From: Nemertoderma westbladi
Taxonomy: Eukaryota; Xenacoelomorpha; Nemertodermatida; Nemertodermatidae
DNA: 64,000 bases
Reading direction: 5' to 3'
Assembly (NCBI GenBank): GCA_032718475.1
Contig: JAUCBJ010002756.1
Location: 43,314-107,313 of the forward strand
Shown: positions 33,501 to 48,900 of the stretch, in pieces
Position numbering within the stretch: the stretch's first letter is position 1
How the letters are laid out: the number at the start of each line of letters is the position of its first letter
Translations under genes and position numbers: made by a program
The notes under the pieces: model-generated
Seen by the model: only the letters and a program-made list of their open reading frames with translations
Told to the model about the DNA's origin: nothing
The model's database searches: none

Positions 33501-35944
33501 TATCGAAATCTATATCGACTAAACTGTAGGAACTCAAGGAAGCAGAAAGTATCGAAATCTATATCGACTAAACTGTAGGAACTCTGGAAGGAGAAAGTAT
33601 CGAAATTTATATCGACTAAACTGTAGGAACTCATGAAGGAGAAAGTATCGAAATCTATATATACTAAACTGTAGGAACCCTGGAAGCAGAAAGTATCGAA
33701 ATCTATATCGACTAAACTGTAGGAACTCATGAAGGAGAAAGTATCGAAATCTATATAGACTAAACTGTAGGAACCCTGGAAGCAGAAAGTATCGAAATCT
33801 ATATCGACTAAATTGTAGGAACTCTGGAAGGAGAAAGTATCAAATCTATATTGACTAAACTGTAGGAACTCAAGGAAGCAGAAAGTATCGAAATCTATAT
33901 CGACTAAACTGTAGGAACTCAATGAAGGAGAAAGTATCGAAATCTATATCGACTAAACTGTAGGAACTCAAGGAAGCACAAAGTATCGAAATCTATATCG
34001 ACTAAACTGTAGGAACTCAAGGAAGCAGAAAGTATCGAAATCTATATCGACTAAACTGTAGGAACTCTGGAAGGAGAAAGTATCGAAATCTATATCGACT
34101 AAACTGTAGGAACTCATGAAGGAGAAAGTATCGAAATCTATATAGACTAAACTGTAGGAACCCTGGAAGCAGAAAGTATCGAAATCTATATCGACTAAAC
34201 TGTAGGAACTCTGGAAGGAGAAAGTATCGAAATCTATATTGACTAAACTGTAGGAACTCTGGAAGCAAAAAGTATCGAAATCTATATCGACTAAACTGTA
34301 GGAACTCTGGAAGGAGAAAGTATCGAAATCGATATAGACTAAACTGTAGGAACTCAAGGAAGCAGAAAGTATCGAAATCTATATCGACTAAACTGTAGGA
34401 ACTCAAGGAAGCAGAAAGTATCGAAATCTATATCGACTAAACTGTAGGAACTCTGGAAGGAGAAAGTATCGAAATCTATATAGACTAAACTGTAGGAACC
34501 CTGGAAGCAGAAAGTATCGAAATCTATATTGACTAAACTGTAGGAACTCTGGAAGGAGAAAGTATCGAAATCTATATCGACTAAACTGTAGGAACTCTGG
34601 AAGGAGAAAGTATCGAAATCTATATTGACTAAACTGTAGGAACTCAAGGAAGCAGAAAGTATCGAAATCTATATCGACTAAACTGTAGGAACTCATGAAG
34701 GAGAAAGTATCGAAATCTATATAGACTAAACTGTAGGAACCCTGGAAGCAGAAAGTATCGAAATCTATATCGACTAAACTGTAGGAACTCTGGAAGGAGA
34801 AAGTATCGAAATCTATATTGACTAAACTGTAGGAACTCTGGAAGCAGAAAGTATTGAAATCTATATCGACTAAACTGTAGGAACTCTGGAAGGAGAAAGT
34901 ATCGAAATCGATATAGACTAAACTGTAGGAACTCTGGAAGCAGAAAGTATCGAAATCTATATCGACTAAACTGTAGGAACTCAAGGAAGCAGAAAGTATC
35001 GAAATCTATATCGACTAAACTGTAGGAACTCATGAAGCAGAAAGTATCGAAATCTATATCGACTAAACTGTAGGAACTCTGAAAGCAGAAAGTATCGAAA
35101 TCTATATTGACTAAACTGTAGGAACTCAAGGAAGCAGAAAGTATCGAAATCTATATCGACTAAACTGTAGGAACTCATGAAGGAGAAAGTATCGAAATCT
35201 ATATAGACTAAACTGTAGGAACCCTGGAAGCAGAAAGTATCGAAATCTATATCGACTAAACTGTAGGAACTCTGGAAGGAGAAAGTATCGAAATCTATAT
35301 AGACTAAACTGTAGGAACTCAAGGAAGCAGAAAGTATCGAAATCTATATCGACTAAACTGTAGGAATTCAAGGAAGCAGAAAGTATCGAAATCTCTATCG
35401 ACTAAACTGTAGGAACTCTGGAAGGAGAAAGTATCGAAATCTATATTGACTAAACTGTAGGAACTCTGGAAGCAGAAAGTATCGAAATCTATATCGACTA
35501 AACTGTAGGAACTCTGGAAGGAGAAAGTATCGAAATCGATATAGACTAAACTGTAGGAACTCTGGAAGCAGAAAGTATCGAAATCTATATCGACTAAACT
35601 GTAGGAACTCAAGGAAGCAGAAAGTATCGAAATCTATATCGACTAAACTGTAGGAACTCAAGGAAGCAGAAAGTATCGAAATCTATATCGACTAAACTGT
35701 AGGAACTCTGAAAGCAGAAAGTATCGAAATCTATATCGACTAAACTGTAGGAACTCAAGGAAGGAGAAAGTATCGAAATCTATATAGACTAAACTGTAGG
35801 AACCCTGAAAGCAGAAAGTATCGAAATCCATATTGACTAAACTGTAGAAACTCAAGGAAGGAGAAAGTATCGAAATCTATATAGACTAAACTGTAGGAAC
35901 TCTGGAAGCAGAAATTATCGAAATCTATATTGACTAAACTGTAG
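30535..35944 (+). repeat. 2754-bp tandem duplication in satellite C
   Basis: Variant order at about 30535-33190 repeats at about 33289-35944 with a constant offset of 2754 bp. Rare private changes are shared: TATATATACTAAAC at 30903 and 33657, and the one-base-shorter AGTATCAAATC at 31083 and 33837. Confidence 0.9.
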
Positions 35945-38900
35945 AAACTCAAGGAAGGAGAAAGTATCGAAATCTATATAGACTAAACTGTAGGAACACT
36001 GGAAGCAGAAAGTATCGAAATCTATATTGACTAAACTGTAGGAACTCAAGGAAGGAGAAAGTATCAAAATCTATATAGACTAAACTGTAGGAACTCAAGG
36101 AAGGAGAAAGTATCGAAATCTATATAGACTAAACTGTAGGAACACTGGAAGCATAAAGTATCGAAATCTATATCGACTAAACTGTATGAACTCAAGGAAG
36201 CAGAAAGTATCGAAATCTATATCGACTAAACTGTAGGAACTCAAAAAAGCAGAAAGTATCGAAATCTATATAGACTAAACTGTAGGAACTCAAGGAAGGA
36301 GAAAGTATCGAAATCTATATCGACTAAACTGTAGGAACTCTGGAAGCAGAAAGTATCGAAATCTATATCGACTAAACTGTAGGAACTCAAGGAAGCAGAA
36401 AGTATCGAAATCTATATCGACTAAACTGTAGGAACTCAAGGAAGCAGAAAGTATCTAAATCTATATCGACTAAACTGTAGGAACTCAAGGAAGCAGAAAG
36501 TATCGAAATCTATATCGACTAAACTGTAGGAACTCTGGAAGCAGAAAGTATAGAAATCTATATCGACTAAACTGTAGGAACTCTGGAAGCAGAAAGTATC
36601 GAAATCTATATAGACTAAACTGTAGGAACTCAAAAAAGCAGAAAGTATCGAAATCTATATAGACTAAACTGTAGGAACTCAAGGAAGCAGAAAGTATCGA
36701 AATCTATATCGACTAAACTGTAGGAACTCAAGGAAGCAGAAAGTATCGAAATCTATATCGACTAAACTGTAGGAACTCTGGAAGCATAAAGTATCGAAAT
36801 CTATATCGACTAAACTGTATGAACTCAAGGAAGCAGAAAGTATCGAAATCTATATCGACTAAACTGTAGGAACACTGGAAGCAGAAAGTATCGAAATCTA
36901 TATAGACTAAACTGTAGGAACTCAAGGAAGCAGAAAGTATCGAAATCTATATCGACTAAACTGTAGGAACTCTGGAAGCATAAAGTATCGAAATCTATAT
37001 CGACTAAACTGTATGAACTCAAGGAAGCAGAAAGTATCGAAATCTATATCGACTAAACTGTAGGAACACTGGAAGCAGAAAGTATCGAAATCTATATAGA
37101 CTAAACTGTAGGAACTCAAAAAAGCAGAAAGTATCGAAATCTATATAGACTAAACTGTAGGAACTCTGGAAGCAGAAAGTATCGAAATCTATATCGACTA
37201 AACTGTATGAACTCAAGGAAGCAGAAAGTATCGAAATCTATATCGACTAAACTGTAGGAACACTGGAAGCAGAAAGTATCGAAATCTATATAGACTAAAC
37301 TGTAGGAACTCAAAAAAGCAGAAAGTATCGAAATCTATATAGACTAAACTGTAGGAACTCAAGGAAGCAGAAAGTATCGAAATCTATATCGACTAAACTG
37401 TAGGAACTCAAGGAAGCAGAAAGTATCGAAATCTATATCGACTAAACTGTAGGAACTCTGGAAGCATAAAGTATCGAAATCTATATCGACTAAACTGTAT
37501 GAACTCAAGGAAGCAGAAAGTATCGAAATCTATATCGACTAAACTGTAGGAACACTGGAAGCAGAAAGTATCGAAATCTATATCGACTAAACTGTAGGAA
37601 CTCTGGAAGCAGAAAGTATCGAAATCTATATAGACTAAACTGTAGGAACTCTGGAAGCATAAAGTATCGAAATCTATATCGACTAAACTGTAGGAACTCT
37701 GGAAGCAGAAAGTATCGAAATCTATATAGACTAAACTGTAGGAACTCAAGGAAGCAGAAAGTATCGAAATCTATATCGACTAAACTGTAGGAACTCTGGA
37801 AGCATAAAGTATCGAAATCTATATCGACTAAACTGTATGAACTCAAGGAAGCAGAAAGTATCGAAATCTATATCGACTAAACTGTAGGAACACTGGAAGC
37901 AGAAAGTATCGAAATCTATATCGACTAAACTGTAGGAACACTGGAAGCAGAAAGTATCGAAATCTATATCGACTAAACTGTAGGAACTCTGGAAGCAGAA
38001 AGTATCGAAATCTATATAGACTAAACTGTAGGAACTCAAGGAAGCAGAAAGTATCGAAATCTATATCGACTAAACTGTAGGAACTCTGGAAGCATAAAGT
38101 ATCGAAATCTATATCGACTAAACTGTATGAACTCAAGGAAGCAGAAAGTATCGAAATCTATATCGACTAAACTGTAGGAACTCAAAAAAGCAGAAAGTAT
38201 CGAAATCTATATAGACTAAACTGTAGGAACTCAAGGAAGCAGAAAGTATCGAAATCTATATCGACTAAACTGTAGGAACTCTGGAAGGAGAAAGTATCGA
38301 AATCTAAATCGACTAAACTGTAGGAACTCAAAAAAGCAGAAAGTATCGAAATCTATATCGACTAAACTGTAGGAACTCAAGGAAGCAGAAAGTATCGAAA
38401 TCTATATCGACTAAACTGTAGGAACTCTGGAAGCAGAAAGTATCGAAATCTATATCGACTAAACTGTAGGAACTCTGGAAGGAGAAAGTATCGATATCTA
38501 TATCGACTAAACTGTAGGAACTCTGGAAGCAGAAAGTATCGAAATCTATATCGACTAAACTGTAGGAACTCAAGGAAGCAGAAAGTATCGAAATCTATAT
38601 CGACTAAACTGTAGGAACTCTGGAAGGAGAAAGTATAGAAATCTATATCGACTAAACTGTAGGAACACTGGAAGCAGAAAGTATCGAAATCTATATCGAC
38701 TAAACTGTAGGAACTCTGGAAGCAGAAAGTATCGAAATCTATATAGACTAAACTGTAGGAACTCAAGGAAGCAGAAAGTATCGAAATCTATATCGACTAA
38801 ACTGTAGGAACTCTGGAAGCATAAAGTATCGAAATCTATATCGACTAAACTGTATGAACTCAAGGAAGCAGAAAGTATCGAAATCTATATCGACTAAACT

Positions 38901-39974
38901 GTAGGAACTCAAAAAAGCAGAAAGTATCGAAATCTATATAGACTAAACTGTAGGAACTCAAGGAAGCAGAAAGTATCGAAATCTATATCGACTAAACTGT
39001 AGGAACTCTGGAAGGAGAAAGTATCGAAATCTAAATCGACTAAACTGTAGGAACTCAAAAAAGCAGAAAGTATCGAAATCTATATCGACTAAACTGTAGG
39101 AACTCAAGGAAGCAGAAAGTATCGAAATCTATATCGACTAAACTGTAGGAACTCTGGAAGCAGAAAGTATCGAAATCTATATCGACTAAACTGTAGGAAC
39201 TCTGGAAGGAGAAAGTATCGAAATCTATATCGACTAAACTGTAGGAACTCTGGAAGCAGAAAGTATCGAAATCTATATCGACTAAACTGTAGGAACTCAA
39301 GGAAGCAGAAAGTATCGAAATCTATATCGACTAAACTGTAGGAACTCTGGAAGGAGAAAGTATAGAAATCTATATCGACTAAACTGTAGGAACTCTGGAA
39401 GGAGAAAGTATCGAAATCTATATCGACTAAACTGTAGGAACTCAAGGAAGCAGAGTATCAAAATCTATATCGACTAAACTGTAGGAACTCAAGGAAGAAG
39501 AAAGTATCGAAATCTATATCGACTAAACTGTAGGAACTCAAGGAAGCATAAAGTATCGAAATCTATATCGACTAAACTGTAGGAACTCAAGGAAGCAGAG
39601 TATCAAAATCTATATCGACTAAACTGTAGGAACTCAAAAAAGCAGAAAGTATCGAAATCTATATAGACTAAACTGTAGGAACTCAAGGAAGCAGAAAGTA
39701 TCGAAATCTATATAGACTAAACTGTAGGAACTCAAGGAAGCAGAGTATCAAAATCTATATCGACTAAACTGTAGGAACTCAAGGAAGGAGAAAGTATCGA
39801 AATCTATATCGACTAAACTGTAGGAACTCAAAAAAGCAGAAAGTATCGAAATCTATATAGACTAAACTGTAGGAACTCAAGGAAGCAGAAAGTATCGAAA
39901 TCTATATCGACTAAACTGTAGGAACTCAAGGAAGTAGAAAGTATCGAAATCTATATCGACTAAACTGTAGGAAC

Positions 39975-42900
39975 TCAAGGAAGCAGAGTATCAAAATCTA
40001 TATCGACTAAACTGTAGGAACTCTGGAAGCATAAAGTATCGAAATCTATATAGACTAAACTGTAGGAACTCTGGAAGGAGAAAGTATAGAAATCTATATC
40101 GACTAAACTGTAGGAACTCTGGAAGGAGAAAGTATCGAAATCTATATTGACTAAACTGTAGGAACTCTGGAAGGAGAAAGTATCGAAATCTATATCGACT
40201 AAACTGTAGGAACTCAAAAAAGCAGAAAGTATCGAAATCTATATAGACTAAACTGTAGGAACTCAAGGAAGCAGAGTATCAAAATCTATATCGACTAAAC
40301 TGTAGGAACTCTGGAAGGAGAAAGTATAGAAATCTATATCGACTAAACTGTAGGAACTCAAAAAAGCAGAAAGTATCGAAATCTATATAGACTAAACTGT
40401 AGGAACTCTGGAAGCAGAAAGTATCGAAATCTATATCGACTAAACTGTAGGAACTCAAGGAAGCAGAAAGTATCGAAATCTATATTGACTAAACTGTAGG
40501 AACTCTGGAAGGAGAAAGTATCGAAATCTATATTGACTAAACTGTAGGAACTCAAGGAAGCAGAAAGTATCGAAATCTATATCGACTAAACTGTAGGAAC
40601 TCTGGAAGCAGAAAGTATCGAAATCTATATAGACTAAACTGTAGGAACTCTGGAAGCAGAAAGTATCGAAATCTATATCGACTAAACTGTAGGAACTCTG
40701 GAAGGAGAAAGTATCGAAATCTATATCGACTAAACTGTAGGAACTCTGGAAGCAGAAAGTATCGAAATCTATATAGACTAAACTGTAGGAACTCAAGGAA
40801 GCAGAAAGTATCGAAATCTATATCGACTAAACTGTAGGAACTCTGGAAGCAGAAAGTATCGAAATCTATATAGACTAAACTGTAGGAACTCAAGGAAGCA
40901 GAAAGTATCGAAATCTATATCGACTAAACTGTAGGAACTCTGGAAGCATAAAGTATCGAAATCTATATCGACTAAACTGTATGAACTCAAGGAAGCAGAA
41001 AGTATCGAAATCTATATCGACTAAACTGTAGGAACACTGGAAGCAGAAAGTATCGAAATCTATATCGACTAAACTGTAGGAACACTGGAAGCAGAAAGTA
41101 TCGAAATCTATATCGACTAAACTGTAGGAACTCTGGAAGCAGAAAGTATCGAAATCTATATAGACTAAACTGTAGGAACTCAAGGAAGCAGAAAGTATCG
41201 AAATCTATATCGACTAAACTGTAGGAACTCTGGAAGCATAAAGTATCGAAATCTATATCGACTAAACTGTATGAACTCAAGGAAGCAGAAAGTATCGAAA
41301 TCTATATCGACTAAACTGTAGGAACTCAAAAAAGCAGAAAGTATCGAAATCTATATAGACTAAACTGTAGGAACTCAAGGAAGCAGAAAGTATCGAAATC
41401 TATATCGACTAAACTGTAGGAACTCTGGAAGGAGAAAGTATCGAAATCTAAATCGACTAAACTGTAGGAACTCAAAAAAGCAGAAAGTATCGAAATCTAT
41501 ATCGACTAAACTGTAGGAACTCAAGGAAGCAGAAAGTATCGAAATCTATATCGACTAAACTGTAGGAACTCTGGAAGCAGAAAGTATCGAAATCTATATC
41601 GACTAAACTGTAGGAACTCTGGAAGGAGAAAGTATCGAAATCTATATCGACTAAACTGTAGGAACTCTGGAAGCAGAAAGTATCGAAATCTATATCGACT
41701 AAACTGTAGGAACTCAAGGAAGCAGAAAGTATCGAAATCTATATCGACTAAACTGTAGGAACTCTGGAAGGAGAAAGTATAGAAATCTATATCGACTAAA
41801 CTGTAGGAACTCTGGAAGGAGAAAGTATCGAAATCTATATCGACTAAACTGTAGGAACTCAAGGAAGCAGAGTATCAAAATCTATTAAACTGTAGGAACT
41901 CAGGAAGAAGAAAGTATCGAAATCTATATCGACTAAACTGTAGGAACTGAAGGAAGCATAAAGTATCGAAATCTATATCGACTAAACTGTAGGAACTCAA
42001 GGAAGCAGAGTATCAAAATCTATATCGACTAAACTGTAGGAACTCAAAAAAGCAGAAAGTATCGAAATCTATATAGACTAAACTGTAGGAACTCAAGGAA
42101 GCAGAAAGTATCGAAATCTATATAGACTAAACTGTAGGAACTCAAGGAAGCAGAGTATCAAAATCTATATCGACTAAACTGTAGGAACTCAAGGAAGGAG
42201 AAAGTATCGAAATCTATATCGACTAAACTGTAGGAACTCAAAAAAGCAGAAAGTATCGAAATCTATATAGACTAAACTGTAGGAACTCAAGGAAGCAGAG
42301 TATCAAAATCTATATCGACTAAACTGTAGGAACTCAAGGAAGCAGAAAGTATCGAAATCTATATAGACTAAACTGTAGGAACTCAAGGAAGCAGAGTATC
42401 AAAATCTATATCGACTAAACTGTAGGAACTCTGGAAGCATAAAGTATCGAAATCTATATAGACTAAACTGTAGGAACTCTGGAAGGAGAAAGTATAGAAA
42501 TCTATATCGACTAAACTGTAGGAACTCTGGAAGGAGAAAGTATCGAAATCTATATTGACTAAACTGTAGGAACTCTGGAAGGAGAAAGTATCGAAATCTA
42601 TATCGACTAAACTGTAGGAACTCAAGGAAGCATAAAGTATCGAAATCTATATCGACTAAACTGTAGGAACTCAAAAAAGCAGAAAGTATCGAAATCTATA
42701 TAGACTAAACTGTAGGAACTCAAGGAAGCAGAGTATCAAAATCTATATCGACTAAACTGTAGGAACTCTGGAAGGAGAAAGTATCGAAATCTATATCGAC
42801 TAAACTGTAGGAACTCTGGAAGGAGAAAGTATCGAAATCTATATCGACTAAACTGTAGGAACTCAAGGAAGCAGAGTATCAAAATCTATATCGACTAAAC

Positions 42901-45900
42901 TGTAGGAACTCAAGGAAGGAGAAAGTATCGAAATCTATATCGACTAAACTGTAGGAACTCAAGGAAGCATAAAGTATCGAAATCTATATCGACTAAACTG
43001 TAGGAACTCAAGGAAGGAGAAAGTATCGAAATCTATATCGACTAAACTGTAGGAACTCAAAAAAGCAGAAAGTATCGAAATCTATATAGACTAAACTGTA
43101 GGAACTCAAGGAAGCAGAGTATCAAAATCTATATCGACTAAACTGTAGGAACTCAAGGAAGCAGAAAGTATCGAAATCTATATAGACTAAACTGTAGGAA
43201 CTCAAGGAAGCAGAGTATCAAAATCTATATCGACTAAACTGTAGGAATTCAAGGAAGCAGAAAGTATCGAAATCTATATCGACTAAACTGTAGGAACTCT
43301 GGAAGCATAAAGTATCGAAATCTATATCGACTAACTGTAGGAACTCTGGAAGCATAAAGTATCGAAATCTATATCGACTAAACTGTAGGAACTCTGGAAG
43401 CATAAAGTATCGAAATCTATATCGACTAAACTGTAGGAACTCTGGAAGCATAAAGTATCGAAATCTATATCGACTAAACTGTAGGAACTCAAAAAAGCAG
43501 AAAGTATCGAAATCTATATTGACTAAACTGTAGGAACTCAAGGAAGCAGAAAGTATCGAAATCTATATCGACTAAACTGTAGGAACTCTGGAAGCAGAAA
43601 GTATCGAAATCTATATCGACTAAACTGTAGGAACTCTGGAAGGAGAAAGTATCGAAATCTATATCGACTAAACTGTAGGAACTCTGGAAGCAGAAAGTAT
43701 CGAAATCTATATCGACTAAACTGTAGGAACTCAAGGAAGCAGAAAGTATCGAAATCTATATCGACTAAACTGTAGGAACTCTGGAAGGAGAAAGTATAGA
43801 AATCTATATCGACTAAACTGTAGGAACTCTGGAAGGAGAAAGTATCGAAATCTATATCGACTAAACTGTAGGAACTCAAGGAAGCAGAGTATCAAAATCT
43901 ATATCGACTAAACTGTAGGAACTCAAGGAAGAAGAAAGTATCGAAATCTATATCGACTAAACTGTAGGAACTCAAGGAAGCATAAAGTATCGAAATCTAT
44001 ATCGACTAAACTGTAGGAACTCAAGGAAGCAGAGTATCAAAATCTATATCGACTAAACTGTAGGAACTCTGGAAGGAGAAAGTATAGAAATCTATATCGA
44101 CTAAACTGTAGGAACTCAAAAAAGCAGAAAGTATCGAAATCTATATAGACTAAACTGTAGGAACTCTGGAAGCAGAAAGTATCGAAATCTATATTGACTA
44201 AACTGTAGGAACTCAAGGAAGCAGAAAGTATCGAAATCTATATTGACTAAACTGTAGGAACTCTGGAAGGAGAAAGTATCGAAATCTATATTGACTAAAC
44301 TGTAGGAACTCAAGGAAGCAGAAAGTATCGAAATCTATATCGACTAAACTGTAGGAACTCTGGAAGCAGAAAGTATCGAAATCTATATCGACTAAACTGT
44401 AGGAACTCTGGAAGGAGAAAGTATCGAAATCTATATCGACTAAACTGTAGGAACTCTGGAAGCAGAAAGTATCGAAATCTATATAGACTAAACTGTAGGA
44501 ACTCAAGGAAGCAGAAAGTATCGAAATCTATATCGACTAAACTGTAGGAACTCTGGAAGCAGAAAGTATCGAAATCTATATAGACTAAACTGTAGGAACT
44601 CAAGGACCAAGCAGAAAGTATCGAAATCTATATCGACTAAACTGTAGGAACTCTGGAAGCATAAAGTATCGAAATCTATATCGACTAAACTGTATGAACT
44701 CAAGGAAGCAGAAAGTATCGAAATCTATATCGACTAAACTGTAGGAACACTGGAAGCAGAAAGTATCGAAATCTATATCGACTAAACTGTAGGAACACTG
44801 GAAGCAGAAAGTATCGAAATCTATATCGACTAAACTGTAGGAACTCTGGAAGCAGAAAGTATCGAAATCTATATAGACTAAACTGTAGGAACTCAAGGAA
44901 GCAGAAAGTATCGAAATCTATATCGACTAAACTGTAGGAACTCTGGAAGCATAAAGTATCGAAATCTATATCGACTAAACTGTATGAACTCAAGGAAGCA
45001 GAAAGTATCGAAATCTATATCGACTAAACTGTAGGAACTCAAAAAAGCAGAAAGTATCGAAATCTATATAGACTAAACTGTAGGAACTCAAGGAAGCAGA
45101 AAGTATCGAAATCTATATCGACTAAACTGTAGGAACTCTGGAAGGAGAAAGTATCGAAATCTAAATCGACTAAACTGTAGGAACTCAAAAAAGCAGAAAG
45201 TATCGAAATCTATATCGACTAAACTGTAGGAACTCAAGGAAGCAGAAAGTATCGAAATCTATATCGACTAAACTGTAGGAACTCTGGAAGCAGAAAGTAT
45301 CGAAATCTATATCGACTAAACTGTAGGAACTCTGGAAGGAGAAAGTATCGAAATCTATATCGACTAAACTGTAGGAACTCTGGAAGCAGAAAGTATCGAA
45401 ATCTATATCGACTAAACTGTAGGAACTCAAGGAAGCAGAAAGTATCGAAATCTATATCGACTAAACTGTAGGAACTCTGGAAGGAGAAAGTATAGAAATC
45501 TATATCGACTAAACTGTAGGAACTCTGGAAGGAGAAAGTATCGAAATCTATATCGACTAAACTGTAGGAACTCAAGGAAGCAGAGTATCAAAATCTATAT
45601 CGACTAAACTGTAGGAACTCAAGGAAGAAGAAAGTATCGAAATCTATATCGACTAAACTGTAGGAACTTAAGGAAGCATAAAGTATCGAAATCTATATCG
45701 ACTAAACTGTAGGAACTCAAGGAAGCAGAGTATCAAAATCTATATCGACTAAACTGTAGGAACTCAAAAAAGCAGAAAGTATCGAAATCTATATAGACTA
45801 AACTGTAGGAACTCAAGGAAGCAGAAAGTATCGAAATCTATATAGACTAAACTGTAGGAACTCAAGGAAGCAGAGTATCAAAATCTATATCGACTAAACT

Positions 45901-48900
45901 GTAGGAACTCAAGGAAGGAGAAAGTATCGAAATCTATATCGACTAAACTGTAGGAACTCAAAAAAGCAGAAAGTATCGAAATCTATATAGACTAAACTGT
46001 AGGAACTCAAGGAAGCAGAGTATCAAAATCTATATCGACTAAACTGTAGGAACTCAAGGAAGCAGAAAGTATCGAAATCTATATAGACTAAACTGTAGGA
46101 ACTCAAGGAAGCAGAGTATCAAAATCTATATCGACTAAACTGTAGGAACTCTGGAAGCATAAAGTATCGAAATCTATATAGACTAAACTGTAGGAACTCT
46201 GGAAGGAGAAAGTATAGAAATCTATATCGACTAAACTGTAGGAACTCTGGAAGGAGAAAGTATCGAAATCTATATTGACTAAACTGTAGGAACTCTGGAA
46301 GGAGAAAGTATCGAAATCTATATCGACTAAACTGTAGGAACTCAAGGAAGCATAAAGTATCGAAATCTATATCGACTAAACTGTAGGAACTCAAAAAAGC
46401 AGAAAGTATCGAAATCTATATAGACTAAACTGTAGGAACTCAAGGAAGCAGAGTATCAAAATCTATATCGACTAAACTGTAGGAACTCTGGAAGGAGAAA
46501 GTATCGAAATCTATATCGACTAAACTGTAGGAACTCTGGAAGGAGAAAGTATCGAAATCTATATCGACTAAACTGTAGGAACTCAAGGAAGCAGAGTATC
46601 AAAATCTATATCGACTAAACTGTAGGAACTCAAGGAAGGAGAAAGTATCGAAATCTATATCGACTAAACTGTAGGAACTCAAGGAAGCATAAAGTATCGA
46701 AATCTATATCGACTAAACTGTAGGAACTCAAGGAAGGAGAAAGTATCGAAATCTATATCGACTAAACTGTAGGAACTCAAAAAAGCAGAAAGTATCGAAA
46801 TCTATATAGACTAAACTGTAGGAACTCAAGGAAGCAGAGTATCAAAATCTATATCGACTAAACTGTAGGAACTCAAGGAAGCAGAAAGTATCGAAATCTA
46901 TATAGACTAAACTGTAGGAACTCAAGGAAGCAGAGTATCAAAATCTATATCGACTAAACTGTAGGAATTCAAGGAAGCAGAAAGTATCGAAATCTATATC
47001 GACTAAACTGTAGGAACTCTGGAAGCATAAAGTATCGAAATCTATATCGACTAACTGTAGGAACTCTGGAAGCATAAAGTATCGAAATCTATATCGACTA
47101 AACTGTAGGAACTCTGGAAGCATAAAGTATCGAAATCTATATCGACTAAACTGTAGGAACTCTGGAAGCATAAAGTATCGAAATCTATATCGACTAAACT
47201 GTAGGAACTCAAAAAAGCAGAAAGTATCGAAATCTATATCGACTAAACTGTAGGAACTCAAGGAAGCAGAAAGTATCGAAATCTATATCGACTAAACTGT
47301 AGGAACTCTGGAAGCAGAAAGTATCGAAATCTATATCGACTAAACTGTAGGAACTCTGGAAGGAGAAAGTATCGAAATCTATATCGACTAAACTGTAGGA
47401 ACTCTGGAAGCAGAAAGTATCGAAATCTATATCGACTAAACTGTAGGAACTCAAGGAAGCAGAAAGTATCGAAATCTATATCGACTAAACTGTAGGAACT
47501 CTGGAAGGAGAAAGTATAGAAATCTATATCGACTAAACTGTAGGAACTCTGGAAGGAGAAAGTATCGAAATCTATATCGACTAAACTGTAGGAACTCAAG
47601 GAAGCAGAGTATCAAAATCTATATCGACTAAACTGTAGGAACTCAAGGAAGAAGAAAGTATCGAAATCTATATCGACTAAACTGTAGGAACTCAAGGAAG
47701 CATAAAGTATCGAAATCTATATCGACTAAACTGTAGGAACTCAAGGAAGCAGAGTATCAAAATCTATATCGACTAAACTGTAGGAACTCAAAAAAGCAGA
47801 AAGTATCGAAATCTATATAGACTAAACTGTAGGAACTCAAGGAAGCAGAAAGTATCGAAATCTATATAGACTAAACTGTAGGATCTCAAGGAAGCAGAGT
47901 ATCAAAATCTATATCGACTAAACTGTAGGAACTCAAGGAAGGAGAAAGTATCGAAATCTATATCGACTAAACTTTAGGAACTCAAAAAAGCAGAAAGTAT
48001 CGAAATCTATATAGACTAAACTGTAGGAACTCAAGGAAGCAGAAAGTATCGAAATCTATATCGACTAAACTGTAGGAACTCAAGGAAGGAGAAAGTATCG
48101 AAATCTATATCGACTAAACTGTAGGAACTCAAGGAAGCAGAGTATCAAAATCTATATCGACTAAACTGTAGGAACTCAAGGAAGGAGAAAGTATCGAAAT
48201 CTATATCGACTAAACTGTAGGAACTCAAAAAAGCAGAAAGTATCGAAATCTATATCGACTAAACTGTAGGAACTCAAGGAAGCAGAGTATCAAAATCTAT
48301 ATCGACTAAACTGTAGGAACTCTGGAAGCATAAAGTATCGAAATCTATATAGACTAAACTGTAGGAACTCTGGAAGGAGAAAGTATAGAAATCTATATCG
48401 ACTAAACTGTAGGAACTCTGGAAGGAGAAAGTATCGAAATCTATATTGACTAAACTGTAGGAACTCTGGAAGGAGAAAGTATCGAAATCTATATCGACTA
48501 AACTGTAGGAACTCAAAAAAGCAGAAAGTATCGAAATCTATATAGACTAAACTGTAGGAACTCAAGGAAGCAGAGTATCAAAATCTATATCGACTAAACT
48601 GTAGGAACTCTGGAAGGAGAAAGTATAGAAATCTATATCGACTAAACTGTAGGAACTCAAAAAAGCAGAAAGTATCGAAATCTATATAGACTAAACTGTA
48701 GGAACTCTGGAAGCAGAAAGAATCGAAATCTATATCGACTAAACTGTAGGAACTCAAGGAAGCAGAAAGTATCGAAATCTATATTGACTAAACTGTAGGA
48801 ACTCTGGAAGGAGAAAGTATCGAAATCTATATTGACTAAACTGTAGGAACTCAAGGAAGCAGAAAGTATCGAAATCTATATCGACTAAACTGTAGGAACT

